Below are positions 9,567 to 17,199 of a stretch of DNA of 64,000 nt, one piece after another. The translations under genes were made by a program, and so were the position numbers. Position 1 is the stretch's first letter. Each line of letters opens with the position of its first letter. Source of the DNA: Pseudomonadota bacterium (lineage in GTDB: Bacteria; Pseudomonadota; Alphaproteobacteria; Rhodospirillales; Magnetospirillaceae); assembly GCA_021781575.1 (NCBI GenBank), contig JAJXWP010000002.1, positions 1 through 64,000 of the forward strand, written 5' to 3'. The notes under the pieces were generated by a model, which ran no database searches, was not told where the DNA came from, and was given only the letters and a program-made list of their open reading frames with translations.

Positions 9567-9862
9567 CTGTCCTGCTCCCCACGTCTGGTCAGGCATGTGG
9601 CGACGCTTATTCAGCGCGCCGACAAGCGTGGTAGACTTCTCTCGGTAACTTTCAGCTAATAAGTGTTAGATGGATAAGGTGAGTGCAGGCAATATGTCTT
9701 TGGCGCATATGCCGTTCTGCATTTGTGTAACGCAAATAGCATAAGTAGCCGTAATTTCCAAAACTGACAAAATGAATATGCCAGTTCATCATTTAAGTAT
9801 TTGAACTATGCTGCAACCATTATCATTGTGCAAGGGCGTGATCCCAAGGGAAGGGGGGCGCT
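9567..9862. other. AT-richer divergent intergenic region between the ispH-like and MlaC-type genes
   Basis: Nearly 300 bases, clearly more AT-rich than the flanking genes, and must carry the divergent promoters. No confident -35/-10 pair, operator or small gene could be assigned; TTGAAC and TATCAT elements occur near 9801-9826 but with a suboptimal 14-base spacer. Confidence 0.4.
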
Positions 9863-10510
9863 TTGCTCGTCACGAAAATTTGTCAGCGCGTTCTCGCCGG
9901 CTGGTATCTCCAGATTCTATCCGTCGGGATATTGGTCGCGGCCCTCCTGATGCCGGTAGCGGGCTGGGGCGCGGCCGATCCGCGGCAGGTGATCCAGGAT
10001 TTCAGCCAGAGTCTACTCGCGGTGATGAAGGGGGGACCTAAATTGGGCTTTGGCGGCCGTGTCGAGCGGCTGCGCGGCCCGGTCACCGACGCCTACGACC
10101 TGCCGGCGATGACCCGCGATGCCGTTGGTCCGGCGGCGGCACAAATGACGCCCGACGAGATGAAGCATCTTACCGAGGCCTTCGCGCGCTACACGGTGGC
10201 GAGCTACGCCGACCAGTTCAATTCGTGGCATGGGGAGCAATTCAAGGTGGGGGCGCCTCACCCGTCGACCGACTCGCTGATGGTGGTGCCCAGCCAGATC
10301 GTGCCGGCAAGCGGTTCGCCGACCGAGATCGATTACGTCATGCACAAGGATCGGCAGGGCCAATGGAAGATCGTCGATGTCCTGCTTGAGGGAACGGTGA
10401 GTCAATTGGCGGTTCGCCGATCCGAGTTCATGTCGGTTTATCGGCGCGACGGCCTTGCCGGCCTGATCAATCTGCTCGACAGCAAGACGGCGGCCATGGG
10501 CAGGGGCTGA
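9863..10510 (+). CDS. MlaC/Ttg2D/HpnM-family periplasmic phospholipid-binding protein
   Basis: A 215-residue secreted protein starting at TTG 9863, preceded by AAGGGGGG. A signal peptide (VGILVAALLMPVAGWGAAD) is followed by DPRQVIQDFSQSLLAVMK and the MlaC-like core: MTPDEMKHLTEAFARYTVASYADQFNSW, IDYVMHKDRQGQWKIVDVLLEG, and VSQLAVRRSEFMSVYRRDGLAGLINLL. MlaC proteins ferry lipid between the outer-membrane MlaA complex and the inner-membrane MlaFEDB transporter; HpnM members are tied to hopanoid clusters. With mlaA two genes away this is probably the lipid carrier partner, although no mlaFED genes are in view. Confidence 0.85.
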   Translation: MLVTKICQRVLAGWYLQILSVGILVAALLMPVAGWGAADPRQVIQDFSQSLLAVMKGGPKLGFGGRVERLRGPVTDAYDLPAMTRDAVGPAAAQMTPDEMKHLTEAFARYTVASYADQFNSWHGEQFKVGAPHPSTDSLMVVPSQIVPASGSPTEIDYVMHKDRQGQWKIVDVLLEGTVSQLAVRRSEFMSVYRRDGLAGLINLLDSKTAAMGRG

Positions 10511-10615
10511 TGGGGCAGGAGTTAACGAGGGGCTGGCGTCGCGTCGCCGCTGCATGCCCGCCAGCCGGCGGCTGTGCGACGACGCGATCACTCCGCTCTC
10601 AATCTTGCGTTTATG

Positions 10616-11467
10616 TCATTGCGCCAGCAGCAGAAACAACGCGGCACCGCCACCGGCCAGCCAGCAATAGTAGGCGAAGGGGTCCAGCGCCTCGAAGTCG
10701 TGCTTGCGGAAGTAATGCATGAGGAAGGCAATGCTGGCATAGGCGGTGATTCCGGCGGCGACCCCGCCGATCAGCGAAATCCCCGCCATCCCGGGAGCGG
10801 CCGAATGATGGAGCAGTTTGGGCACCTCCATCACCGCAGCGCCAAGGATGATCGGCGTGGCGATCAGAAAGGAAAAATGCGCCGAGGCGCGGTGGGTCAA
10901 GCCTGACAGCAGGCCGCCGACCATGGTGGCGCCGGAGCGTGAGATGCCGGGGAAGAAGGCGGTGCATTGCCAGAGCCCGATAGCCAGGGCGCCCTTCCAT
11001 GTCAGCGCGGAAAGGTCATTCTGGCTGCCTTCCTGGGCGGCGCGCCGCCGGCGGAGCCGTTCGCCGGCGAACAGCAGAAAGCCGTTGGCGAACAGGAAAC
11101 CGGAGGCGATCAGCGGGACGCCAAACAGGTTTTTCAGTTTGTGCTCGAACAGAAAGCCCAATACCACCGCCGGCAGGGTGGCGATGATCATCATCAGGAG
11201 GATCCGCCGGTTGGCCTGGCGCTCGGGCGACGGTCCGCCGACGAGCCCAAGGGCGATGTTCACCCAGTCCCGCCAGAAATAGAGCAGTAGCGCGGTTGCC
11301 GTGCCCAGATGCAGCACAACGAGGAACGGCAGGAATTCAGGAGCGCGCTGGTCCACCCCCAAATGCAGGATGCCGGGAAGAATCACCGCGTGGCCGAGGC
11401 TGCTCACCGGGAAAAGCTCGGTTACGCCCTGCAGGACGGCGATGAAAACGGCGAGAAGAACTGGCAT
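10616..11467 (-). CDS. uppP: Undecaprenyl-diphosphate phosphatase (BacA/UppP)
   Basis: A 283-residue integral membrane enzyme that recycles undecaprenyl diphosphate to the monophosphate carrier for peptidoglycan and other glycans. The start MPVLLAVFIAVLQG at 11467 is preceded by a GGGAG site; the longer upstream reading (45 residues, Arg/Pro-rich) is not credible. The two signature motifs are present: GVTELFPVSSLGHAV (residues ~12-26, with Leu where Ser/Thr is usual) and FFPGISRSGATMVGG. About eight hydrophobic helices. Stands alone, facing away from the small gene at 11688. Confidence 0.93.
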   Translation of the reverse strand: MPVLLAVFIAVLQGVTELFPVSSLGHAVILPGILHLGVDQRAPEFLPFLVVLHLGTATALLLYFWRDWVNIALGLVGGPSPERQANRRILLMMIIATLPAVVLGFLFEHKLKNLFGVPLIASGFLFANGFLLFAGERLRRRRAAQEGSQNDLSALTWKGALAIGLWQCTAFFPGISRSGATMVGGLLSGLTHRASAHFSFLIATPIILGAAVMEVPKLLHHSAAPGMAGISLIGGVAAGITAYASIAFLMHYFRKHDFEALDPFAYYCWLAGGGAALFLLLAQ

Positions 11468-11632
11468 CGATGATGACTCCCGGGGGGGTGTTCGAAGGCG
11501 GTGGCCCGAGCGGGGCGATGGGCGGCAAACTAACCGAATCGGGCGTGGGAGAGAAGGGGAACGAAGGGCGGAGAGGCCGCCCTTCCGCCAGGCTGCCGAC
11601 ATTTAATTAAAAATTGATGTAAACGCGAATTG

Positions 11633-11661
11633 TTGCAAATTAACTCAGCAATTTGTATTTT
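11633..11661 (+). promoter_or_regulatory. Predicted promoter TTGCAA-N17-TATTTT
   Basis: In an AT-rich pocket; the predicted start of transcription near 11668 leaves a ~20-base leader to the ATG at 11688. No experimental support. Confidence 0.45.
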
Positions 11662-11687
11662 ATCGGGAAAGAGCAGTGGTGTAACTA

Positions 11688-11879
11688 ATGCGTTACGTCG
11701 TTGTTGAATCCTTCGATAAAACAGAGCTCCGACGAACATTTTTTGCGGACGTGCCGGCTCGTATCGGCGCAACGCTTCGATTCAAAAGCGGGAAAGCTTA
11801 TAAAATAGTTGACGTCGAATACTGCTGCAGCGAGTTGCGGGGAGCCTTCGTGCAGGGCGCGTTGAAGCGCCTGCGGTGA
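11688..11879 (+). CDS. Small hypothetical protein, 63 residues
   Basis: Not recognised. The product starts MRYVVVESFDKTELRRTFFADVP and continues with beta-rich segments (ATLRFKSGKAYKIVDVEYCC), resembling a small SH3-like barrel by pattern only. It uses more A/T-ending codons than its neighbours and is preceded by a plausible promoter, but its ribosome site is weak. An overlapping reverse frame (72 residues) looks less protein-like. It could be a lineage-specific or acquired gene. Confidence 0.5.
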   Translation: MRYVVVESFDKTELRRTFFADVPARIGATLRFKSGKAYKIVDVEYCCSELRGAFVQGALKRLR

Positions 11880-12020
11880 TGCTGCGGTCACGGGGGCTTC
11901 CATTCAACCCCTCCTTGCGTCTAATGTCGCCGGCGGCGAGCACCCTTCAAGCCGCTGGGCCGGTTGAACCGGCCCCGGCGAGGGGGCATTTGTCGTTGGC
12001 GCATCTGCAGTTGGAAAAGA

Positions 12021-12671
12021 ATGCGATTGATTGTTGCCGCTATAGTCGGGCTTCTGGCGTCGGCTACGGCATGCCATGCCGCGGAGCAAGAGGCGACGAT
12101 CTCTGTGCCAGACAGGGTCCAGGCAGAATCGGCGCTGGCGACGGTACTGACCTCGGCCCCCGACACGCCGCAGGGCAAGGGCTATCTCAGTGTTGCCTTG
12201 GATGAGGCCGAGACGGTTCAGCGCCGCCTGGATGCCGCTTCGGCACCGAATCAAGGCAAAGAAAGCCTTCGCCGCGAAGTGGCGGTTGCGTTGCACGGGC
12301 TGGATTCCGGCTTTGGCGTCGCCGAGCCGGGCCAGACCGATTTTGGCCTGCGGCAAGCCCTGAGCCGGGCGATCGCGGGCGCCAGGGCCTCCGCTGCGAT
12401 GCGGAAGGGCGATACGCGGCTGAGCCAGATGGTGGCGGCGTTGGAGGCGGCGCAGAGTCGGGTGAACGAAGCGGTAGATTTCGGGCGGGCGGTCATGGTG
12501 ACGCCCTCGACCGAGGTGGCGCGGCAAGGGGTGCGGGCGATGCGCATGGCGCTTGACCGTGCTGTCCAGGGCTGGGATCGCGACGGAACCCGCGTCATCG
12601 ACTGGCGTCGCGGCGAAGCCGGTCTCAAGCAGGCCGAGTCGGTGGCGCGGACCTTGTCGGGTTCGCCATAA
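12021..12671 (+). CDS. Hypothetical secreted (periplasmic) helical protein
   Basis: A 216-residue protein of unrecognised family. The start at ATG 12021 follows GGAAAAGA and gives a clean signal peptide (MRLIVAAIVGLLASATACHA, cleavage before AEQEA). An upstream in-frame ATG at 11964 would add a basic, unlikely extension. The mature part is Ala/Arg-rich and helical, with SALATVLTSAPDTPQGKGYLSVALDEAETVQRRLDAA and several regular heptad-like stretches, and no transmembrane segment. Its stop is 2 bases from the convergent ACT-domain gene's stop. Confidence 0.7.
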   Translation: MRLIVAAIVGLLASATACHAAEQEATISVPDRVQAESALATVLTSAPDTPQGKGYLSVALDEAETVQRRLDAASAPNQGKESLRREVAVALHGLDSGFGVAEPGQTDFGLRQALSRAIAGARASAAMRKGDTRLSQMVAALEAAQSRVNEAVDFGRAVMVTPSTEVARQGVRAMRMALDRAVQGWDRDGTRVIDWRRGEAGLKQAESVARTLSGSP

Positions 12672-12672
12672 T

Positions 12673-13260
12673 TCAATCAGTCGGTGGGCCGGCTGATCCA
12701 GGCACCGGGGACCCAAGCGTCTGGGGCGGACCACCAGCCTGGAATTCCTCCCAGTGGCAGGCCAAGCCCAGTTCGCCCGCCGTATTGGCCACCGTGTTGA
12801 GGCAAGCGGCGCTGCTCGCCGGCGGAATCCAGATGGCGAAGCGGGTGACGTAGCGGCTGCCCTGGGCGTCAGGAACCGTCTGAGCGTCCATCCGCACGAT
12901 ATTCGCCTTGAACTGGGTGAACACCTCGGACAGGCGGGCGACAAGTCCGGGGCGGTCGCCACCGCTGACCGACACCACATGGGTGATCTGGGCCGTCGGC
13001 CCCTGTAGCGCATTCAGGCCGAAAGGGCTGACGGTTATCGTCGCGCCGGCGAGCTCCGGCAGGCCTGACAGGTCGTCACGGAGCGTTTCCGGCGGTATGT
13101 GGTCCGGAATGCTGCAGATGGCGGTCAATTCCGCGCCGGCCCCCAGGACGGCGAAACTGGTATCACCCAGATTGGCGCCGATCTCGAACAGCCTGCCGGT
13201 GATGGCTGCCACCAGTCCGGTACGGTCCGGACAGAAGAGGGAAACCAGGACGTTCGGCAT
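12673..13260 (-). CDS. ACT-domain protein, GcvR-like
   Basis: A 195-residue soluble protein with two tandem ACT domains, like GcvR (glycine cleavage repressor accessory) and the N-terminus of formyltetrahydrofolate deformylase. Domain 1 is VLVSLFCPDRTGLVAAITGRLFEIGANLGDTSFAVLG (residues ~4-40); domain 2 is HVVSVSGGDRPGLVARLSEVFTQFKANIVRMDAQ (~93-125). No DNA-binding or catalytic domain follows, so it probably senses an amino acid (glycine likely by family) and acts through a partner. The start at 13260 (MPNVLVSL) matches the family; a longer start at 13287 is possible. Confidence 0.8.
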   Translation of the reverse strand: MPNVLVSLFCPDRTGLVAAITGRLFEIGANLGDTSFAVLGAGAELTAICSIPDHIPPETLRDDLSGLPELAGATITVSPFGLNALQGPTAQITHVVSVSGGDRPGLVARLSEVFTQFKANIVRMDAQTVPDAQGSRYVTRFAIWIPPASSAACLNTVANTAGELGLACHWEEFQAGGPPQTLGSPVPGSAGPPTD

Positions 13261-13319
13261 GGCGCGGCCCCGCTGGCTGATGCTCAAGGGAGCATCATAG
13301 CCAACTGCGGGTAACGGGT

Positions 13320-15242
13320 CTAATGGGACAAGACGTATTCCCCCGGCGCGTCATAAAGCGCCACATAGGGGGTTCCCGGCTTCCCCAAGGGGAACGGCGG
13401 GCGCAGGTCGGACGACCGCGCATCGAGCCAATCCACCCAGGCGGGCCACCAGGATCCCTCCTGCCGGGGCGTGATACGGGCCCAGGTGTCGGGGTCGGTG
13501 TAGCGATCGATGTCCTGATGGGTCGACATCTGATACGACCGGCGCGGATGGCCCGGTTCACTGACGATACCGGCGTTATGGCCGCCGGAAGTGAGAATGA
13601 AGGTGACCTGGGTGTCGGCTAGCATGCCGATCTTGTACACGGATTTCCACGGAGCGACGTGATCGGTGACGGTGCCGACGGCACAAATCGGCGTTCGGAC
13701 ATCGGTCAGGGCGATGGCGCGGCCATCGACCAGGAAACGTCCCTTGGACAGATCGTTGTCGAGGAACAGGTGGCGGAGATATTCCGAATGCATGCGATAA
13801 GGCATGCGCGTGGTATCGGCGTTCCACGCCATCAGGTCGTTACGGTGTTCGCTTTGCCCCAGGAAATATTGGCGGACCAGGCGCGACCAGATCAGGTCGT
13901 TGGAGCGCAGCATCTGGAAAGCTCCCGACATCTGGCTGGTGTCGAGATATCCCTGGTCCCACATCATGTCCTCGAGGAAAGTTACCTGGCTTTCGTCGAT
14001 GAACAGCATGATCTCGCCGGCTTCCTCGAAGTCGGTCTGTGCGGCCAGCAGGGTCATGGTCCGGAGGCGTTCGTCGGCATCGCGAGCCATGGCGGCTGCC
14101 GCGATGGACAGCAAGGTGCCGCCCAGGCAATACCCGACGCCATGGACCTGCTTGCAGTCGCAGATGGCGGTAACGGCATTCAGGCTGTCCATCACGCCTT
14201 GGCGCAAATAATCCTCCATCCCCAGGTCGCGCTCGTTCGGGCCGGGATTGCGCCAGGAAATCATGAATACCGTGTGGCCCCGCGCCAGAAGGTACCGCAC
14301 CAGGGAATTCTCGGGTGACAGGTCGAGGATGTAATATTTCATGATCCAGGCGGGAACGATCAGCACCGGCTCGCCCCTTACCCGATCGGTCGCCGGCAAA
14401 TATTGGATCAATTCGATCAGCCGATTGCGGTAGACCACTTTGCCGGGAGTGCAGGCCAGCGTCTCGCCGACCCGATATCGTTCGTCACCGTCCGGCCGCT
14501 GGCCGGCCAAGGCGCAGCCCAGGTCTTCACAATATTTCTGGGCGCCTCGCAGGAGGTTGCCTCCGGCCTGCTCCAGCGTTGCCTTGACAACTTCCGGGTT
14601 GGTTGCCGGCCAATTGGAGGGGGCGAACATGTCGAGGACCTGCCGGGCGGCGAAACTGACCACTTGCTGGTGATGGGGCGAAACGCCGCGAACATCCGTC
14701 GTGGCGTAATGCCACCACTGTTCGGCCAGCAGGAATGCCTGCGAGTAGATATTGTAGGGGAATTCCCCCCATGCCGAGGCGGCAAAGCGCGTGTCTTGCG
14801 GCAGCGGCTCGATGAACGGCTCGTGAGCCTGTTGCGTGGCGGCCCGCCCGGCGTAGAGGCCGAAGCGGTAGCCCTTGGCCAGCGCGTTCTGCGTCAGTTC
14901 GTTGACCTTGCCCGGAGAGTTGCCCAGATGCACCAGCCAATCGAGATAGGCCAGCATCAGGGAGGCGGGCGAAAGCCCCAGCGTCCAGCGCCCCTGGAGT
15001 GCATGGACCAGTCGGTCGGTGCTGTCGGTAATGGCCGGGAAGGGGAGGGATTCCTTGAATTCCATCCAAGCTTCGGGCACCCGCGGGGCGGCTGGCCGGT
15101 GCTGCGGCGCGGCGGTGACCGCGGCCAACCCGGCGGCTCCCGGAGCCGGTGCCGCGGCGGCAGCCTCGGCCGGTGAGTCGCCGCTTCGCCGGACTGCCGG
15201 CGATCGTCTATCTTGGCCCTGTGATTCGGCAGGATCGTCCAT
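13320..15242 (-). CDS. phaC: Class I poly(3-hydroxyalkanoate) synthase PhaC
   Basis: A 640-residue polymerase that makes PHB-type storage granules from (R)-3-hydroxyacyl-CoA. The start at 15242 (MDDPAESQGQ) has GGGAGC upstream; the 52 residues before it are non-homologous. A Pro/Ala-rich, likely disordered N-terminus (1-~55) precedes the PhaC N-domain and alpha/beta-hydrolase core. Lipase-box-like GYCLGG carries the nucleophile Cys372; general acid/base residues are Asp527 (VTDHVAPW) and His555 (SGGHNAGI); the conserved ISWRNPGP Trp is at 330. No phaE/phaR partner is adjacent, consistent with class I. phaA, phaB and phasins are not in view. Confidence 0.96.
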   Translation of the reverse strand: MDDPAESQGQDRRSPAVRRSGDSPAEAAAAAPAPGAAGLAAVTAAPQHRPAAPRVPEAWMEFKESLPFPAITDSTDRLVHALQGRWTLGLSPASLMLAYLDWLVHLGNSPGKVNELTQNALAKGYRFGLYAGRAATQQAHEPFIEPLPQDTRFAASAWGEFPYNIYSQAFLLAEQWWHYATTDVRGVSPHHQQVVSFAARQVLDMFAPSNWPATNPEVVKATLEQAGGNLLRGAQKYCEDLGCALAGQRPDGDERYRVGETLACTPGKVVYRNRLIELIQYLPATDRVRGEPVLIVPAWIMKYYILDLSPENSLVRYLLARGHTVFMISWRNPGPNERDLGMEDYLRQGVMDSLNAVTAICDCKQVHGVGYCLGGTLLSIAAAAMARDADERLRTMTLLAAQTDFEEAGEIMLFIDESQVTFLEDMMWDQGYLDTSQMSGAFQMLRSNDLIWSRLVRQYFLGQSEHRNDLMAWNADTTRMPYRMHSEYLRHLFLDNDLSKGRFLVDGRAIALTDVRTPICAVGTVTDHVAPWKSVYKIGMLADTQVTFILTSGGHNAGIVSEPGHPRRSYQMSTHQDIDRYTDPDTWARITPRQEGSWWPAWVDWLDARSSDLRPPFPLGKPGTPYVALYDAPGEYVLSH

Positions 15243-15557
15243 GAGATGCTCCCGTGCCGTTGGGGCCGCGCCGGCCTTCCGCGGACGCCGGAGCGGCGAC
15301 AGCCCGTTGCTGCAAGTGCGAAATAATAATAGCCTAGTGGCGCCGATCCCTGTCATGGCAATTCGGTGGCTGGCGAAAGGCCTATCGCACTGGCTCATTC
15401 AAACGGTTCAGGGCACCAGATCTATCGAAGCCCATCGCCGGGCACAGGCCGCACTCGGCCCAGGTCGCCGTCCGCTTCCACTTTTCGTTGCTGCAGCGGC
15501 TGCGGCGCGAATGTGTTTGCAGGCGTGCCGGCATGCGACTAGATTCTATATTGGGGA
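15243..15557. other. Divergent region between phaC and a small hypothetical gene
   Basis: About 315 bases. Contains TTGCTGCAA at 15307-15315 (short PhaR-like palindrome, weak) followed by an AATAATAATAG run, and on the right the predicted promoter TTGCAG-N17-TAGATT (15517-15545), with TATATT at 15547. No other gene or RNA is apparent. Confidence 0.4.
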
Positions 15558-15989
15558 ATGGAAGGTTCGCCTACGGCCATGGCCACGACCTCGAAAGTGA
15601 GCGCGACATCGACGACCGGCCTCGCCTCGGCACCGAGCCGAGTGTCGACCGGCGGCCGCTCCACCGCGACCGACCGCATCGAGGGGCTCTTCGGCAGCCA
15701 GTCGGTCGGCGTAAGGGGGGGGTGGCGACCCAGCTACGAGGACTGGCACGACCAGGGCCAGTTCGATCAATTTCAGCGTCGGCAAGATGCCGAGCAGCAG
15801 CCGTTCACGCCGCTCGTCGGGCGGATTGCCGGGGCATTTCCGGCATCGGAGTCGGCCGCCGGTTCGTTCTCCTCGACGCCGCTCTTCCTTACCGATCTCC
15901 TGCACGGTATCGGCGTCTACGAATTCAATATGAAAGTCTTCGCCGGCACCCTCACCAGCCAGGGACAAATCGTCAACCGCTACTCCTGA
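15558..15989 (+). CDS. Hypothetical protein, 143 residues
   Basis: Not recognised. A Ser/Thr/Ala-rich N-terminal half is followed by a more ordered segment (PSYEDWHDQGQFDQFQRRQ) and a C-terminus with alternating hydrophobic residues, FLTDLLHGIGVYEFNMKVFAGT. The start at 15558 lies only a few bases after the predicted -10, so the in-frame ATG at 15579 (MATTSKVSATS), with GGAAGG 12 bases before it, may be the true start. Codon third positions are GC-rich as in neighbours. A long reverse frame over the same DNA lacks a ribosome site and looks like a shadow. Confidence 0.5.
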   Translation: MEGSPTAMATTSKVSATSTTGLASAPSRVSTGGRSTATDRIEGLFGSQSVGVRGGWRPSYEDWHDQGQFDQFQRRQDAEQQPFTPLVGRIAGAFPASESAAGSFSSTPLFLTDLLHGIGVYEFNMKVFAGTLTSQGQIVNRYS

Positions 15990-16093
15990 CGCGTCGCCCG
16001 GGACTTCTCCTGCACAGCACAGTCTTGCACAGGACACTTGGCGGCACGCATCGATGGCCGTTATCCTTGAGATGTCTCGGTGACGGAGGGGAA

Positions 16094-16663
16094 ATGGCCG
16101 CGGCGGCGGTTGAGTCGAGCTTCGACGTAGCGTTTTGGTTCATTGACCGGGCGCTCGACGATAACGAATATCTGCAGCCGCAGAAGCTGCACCGGTTGAT
16201 GTTCCTGTCGCAGGCTTATTTCGCCGTGGCCTATCACGGCCGCATGCTGATGCCGGCGGTGTTCGTCGCCGGCGACCTTGGGCCGATCGAGCCCAACGTG
16301 TTCCGCGCCTGCGCTCTCCAACGCCCCGCCATCGAACCTTCGCCGTTGCCGGATATGGTGGCTCAATTCCTCGACGGCGTTTGGCGGCGCTTCGGCTCCC
16401 ATTCGACCGAATCGCTGAGCCGCCAGATCAACGCGCATGCGCCCTATCGCGACGCCTTGAACAAAGGACCGCGCAGCGAAATTACCCTGAAGGCGATGGT
16501 CGATTTCTATGGCCGAAAGGCCTCGGCCGCGCCGGAGGCGGCGACCGCCGTAGGTGCGCCGCCGGTCACCCAGGTGCTGCGCCCGCGCGTCATGCGCTCA
16601 CAAGACGGCAAACCGGTGTCGGTGCGCAAATGGATGCCGCCCGTCAAGTCTCCAGGCAAATAG
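16094..16663 (+). CDS. Panacea (DUF4065/SocA-like) domain protein, putative antitoxin
   Basis: A 189-residue soluble protein. The ATG at 16094 follows GGAGGGG; the frame stays open upstream but that part is compositional noise. Residues ~8-130 match the Panacea/DUF4065 pattern: AFWFIDRALDDNEYLQPQKL, HRLMFLSQAYFAVAYHGRML, VAGDLGPIEPNVFRA, then SLSRQINAHAPYRDALNKG and MVDFYGRK. In known PanAT pairs and Caulobacter SocAB, this domain neutralises or adapts a toxin. The C-terminal ~50 residues (Ala/Pro-rich then a basic RKWMPP end) are extra. It ends 6 bases before a two-TM protein, a candidate partner. Confidence 0.7.
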   Translation: MAAAAVESSFDVAFWFIDRALDDNEYLQPQKLHRLMFLSQAYFAVAYHGRMLMPAVFVAGDLGPIEPNVFRACALQRPAIEPSPLPDMVAQFLDGVWRRFGSHSTESLSRQINAHAPYRDALNKGPRSEITLKAMVDFYGRKASAAPEAATAVGAPPVTQVLRPRVMRSQDGKPVSVRKWMPPVKSPGK

Positions 16664-16669
16664 CCCGGC

Positions 16670-17161
16670 ATGGCTGATCCCACGCCGCAGCAGCGGGCCG
16701 ACTACCTGGTCCGCAAACTCGAGAACTTCATCCGCGACGGCAAGAGCGCCCGCGGCATGTCGTTCAAGACCTGGCAGGGGTTGGCCCGGGCCGAACTGAC
16801 CAACGCCTTCGCCGATGTCGAGCGGCAATTGTTGCGCAGTCGCCAGGATGTTACCGCCAGACGCCTGATTCTTCTGGCAGCCACCACCGCCGTCAGCATC
16901 GGTTTCTGGGGCATGGTGGTGGTGCTCGACCATCACTTCGGTCTGCTGGCAGCCTGGATCTGTACCGCCGCGGGGGTGGTCGCGGCGGTGGTGGCCGGCG
17001 AGATCGCTTTTCGCCGCCTGGCTGCCCGCTACCGTACCATTGCCCGTCAGAAAGGGTTCGAGCGGATCGAGGATTTCGATCAGCAGTTGAAGCGCCTCGA
17101 GACGGAAATCTGGCTTAAGCTGAAAAGGGCGAAGGAGAGAGCCGAATCGGGCGACGACTGA
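16670..17161 (+). CDS. Two-transmembrane hypothetical protein downstream of the Panacea gene
   Basis: A 163-residue protein of unrecognised family. The N-terminal ~65 residues are polar/helical (RADYLVRKLENFIRDGKSARGMSFKTWQ). Two adjacent hydrophobic helices (about 66-86 and 90-112) follow, and then a basic coiled-coil-like tail (IEDFDQQLKRLETEIWLKLKRAKERAES). It is likely an inner-membrane protein with both ends in the cytoplasm. Co-directional and 6 bases after the Panacea gene, so probably in one operon; it may be the effector of a toxin-antitoxin pair, but a housekeeping role is equally possible. Confidence 0.65.
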   Translation: MADPTPQQRADYLVRKLENFIRDGKSARGMSFKTWQGLARAELTNAFADVERQLLRSRQDVTARRLILLAATTAVSIGFWGMVVVLDHHFGLLAAWICTAAGVVAAVVAGEIAFRRLAARYRTIARQKGFERIEDFDQQLKRLETEIWLKLKRAKERAESGDD

Positions 17162-17199
17162 GGGAGGCCGGGGAGACTCACGGCCATCGCGTGTTTCGG

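Noticed and set aside
15488-16093. N-terminal extension of the Panacea gene by about 200 codons
   Set aside because: The region overlaps another small gene in a different frame and has Arg/Pro-rich composition; the ribosome site is at 16094.
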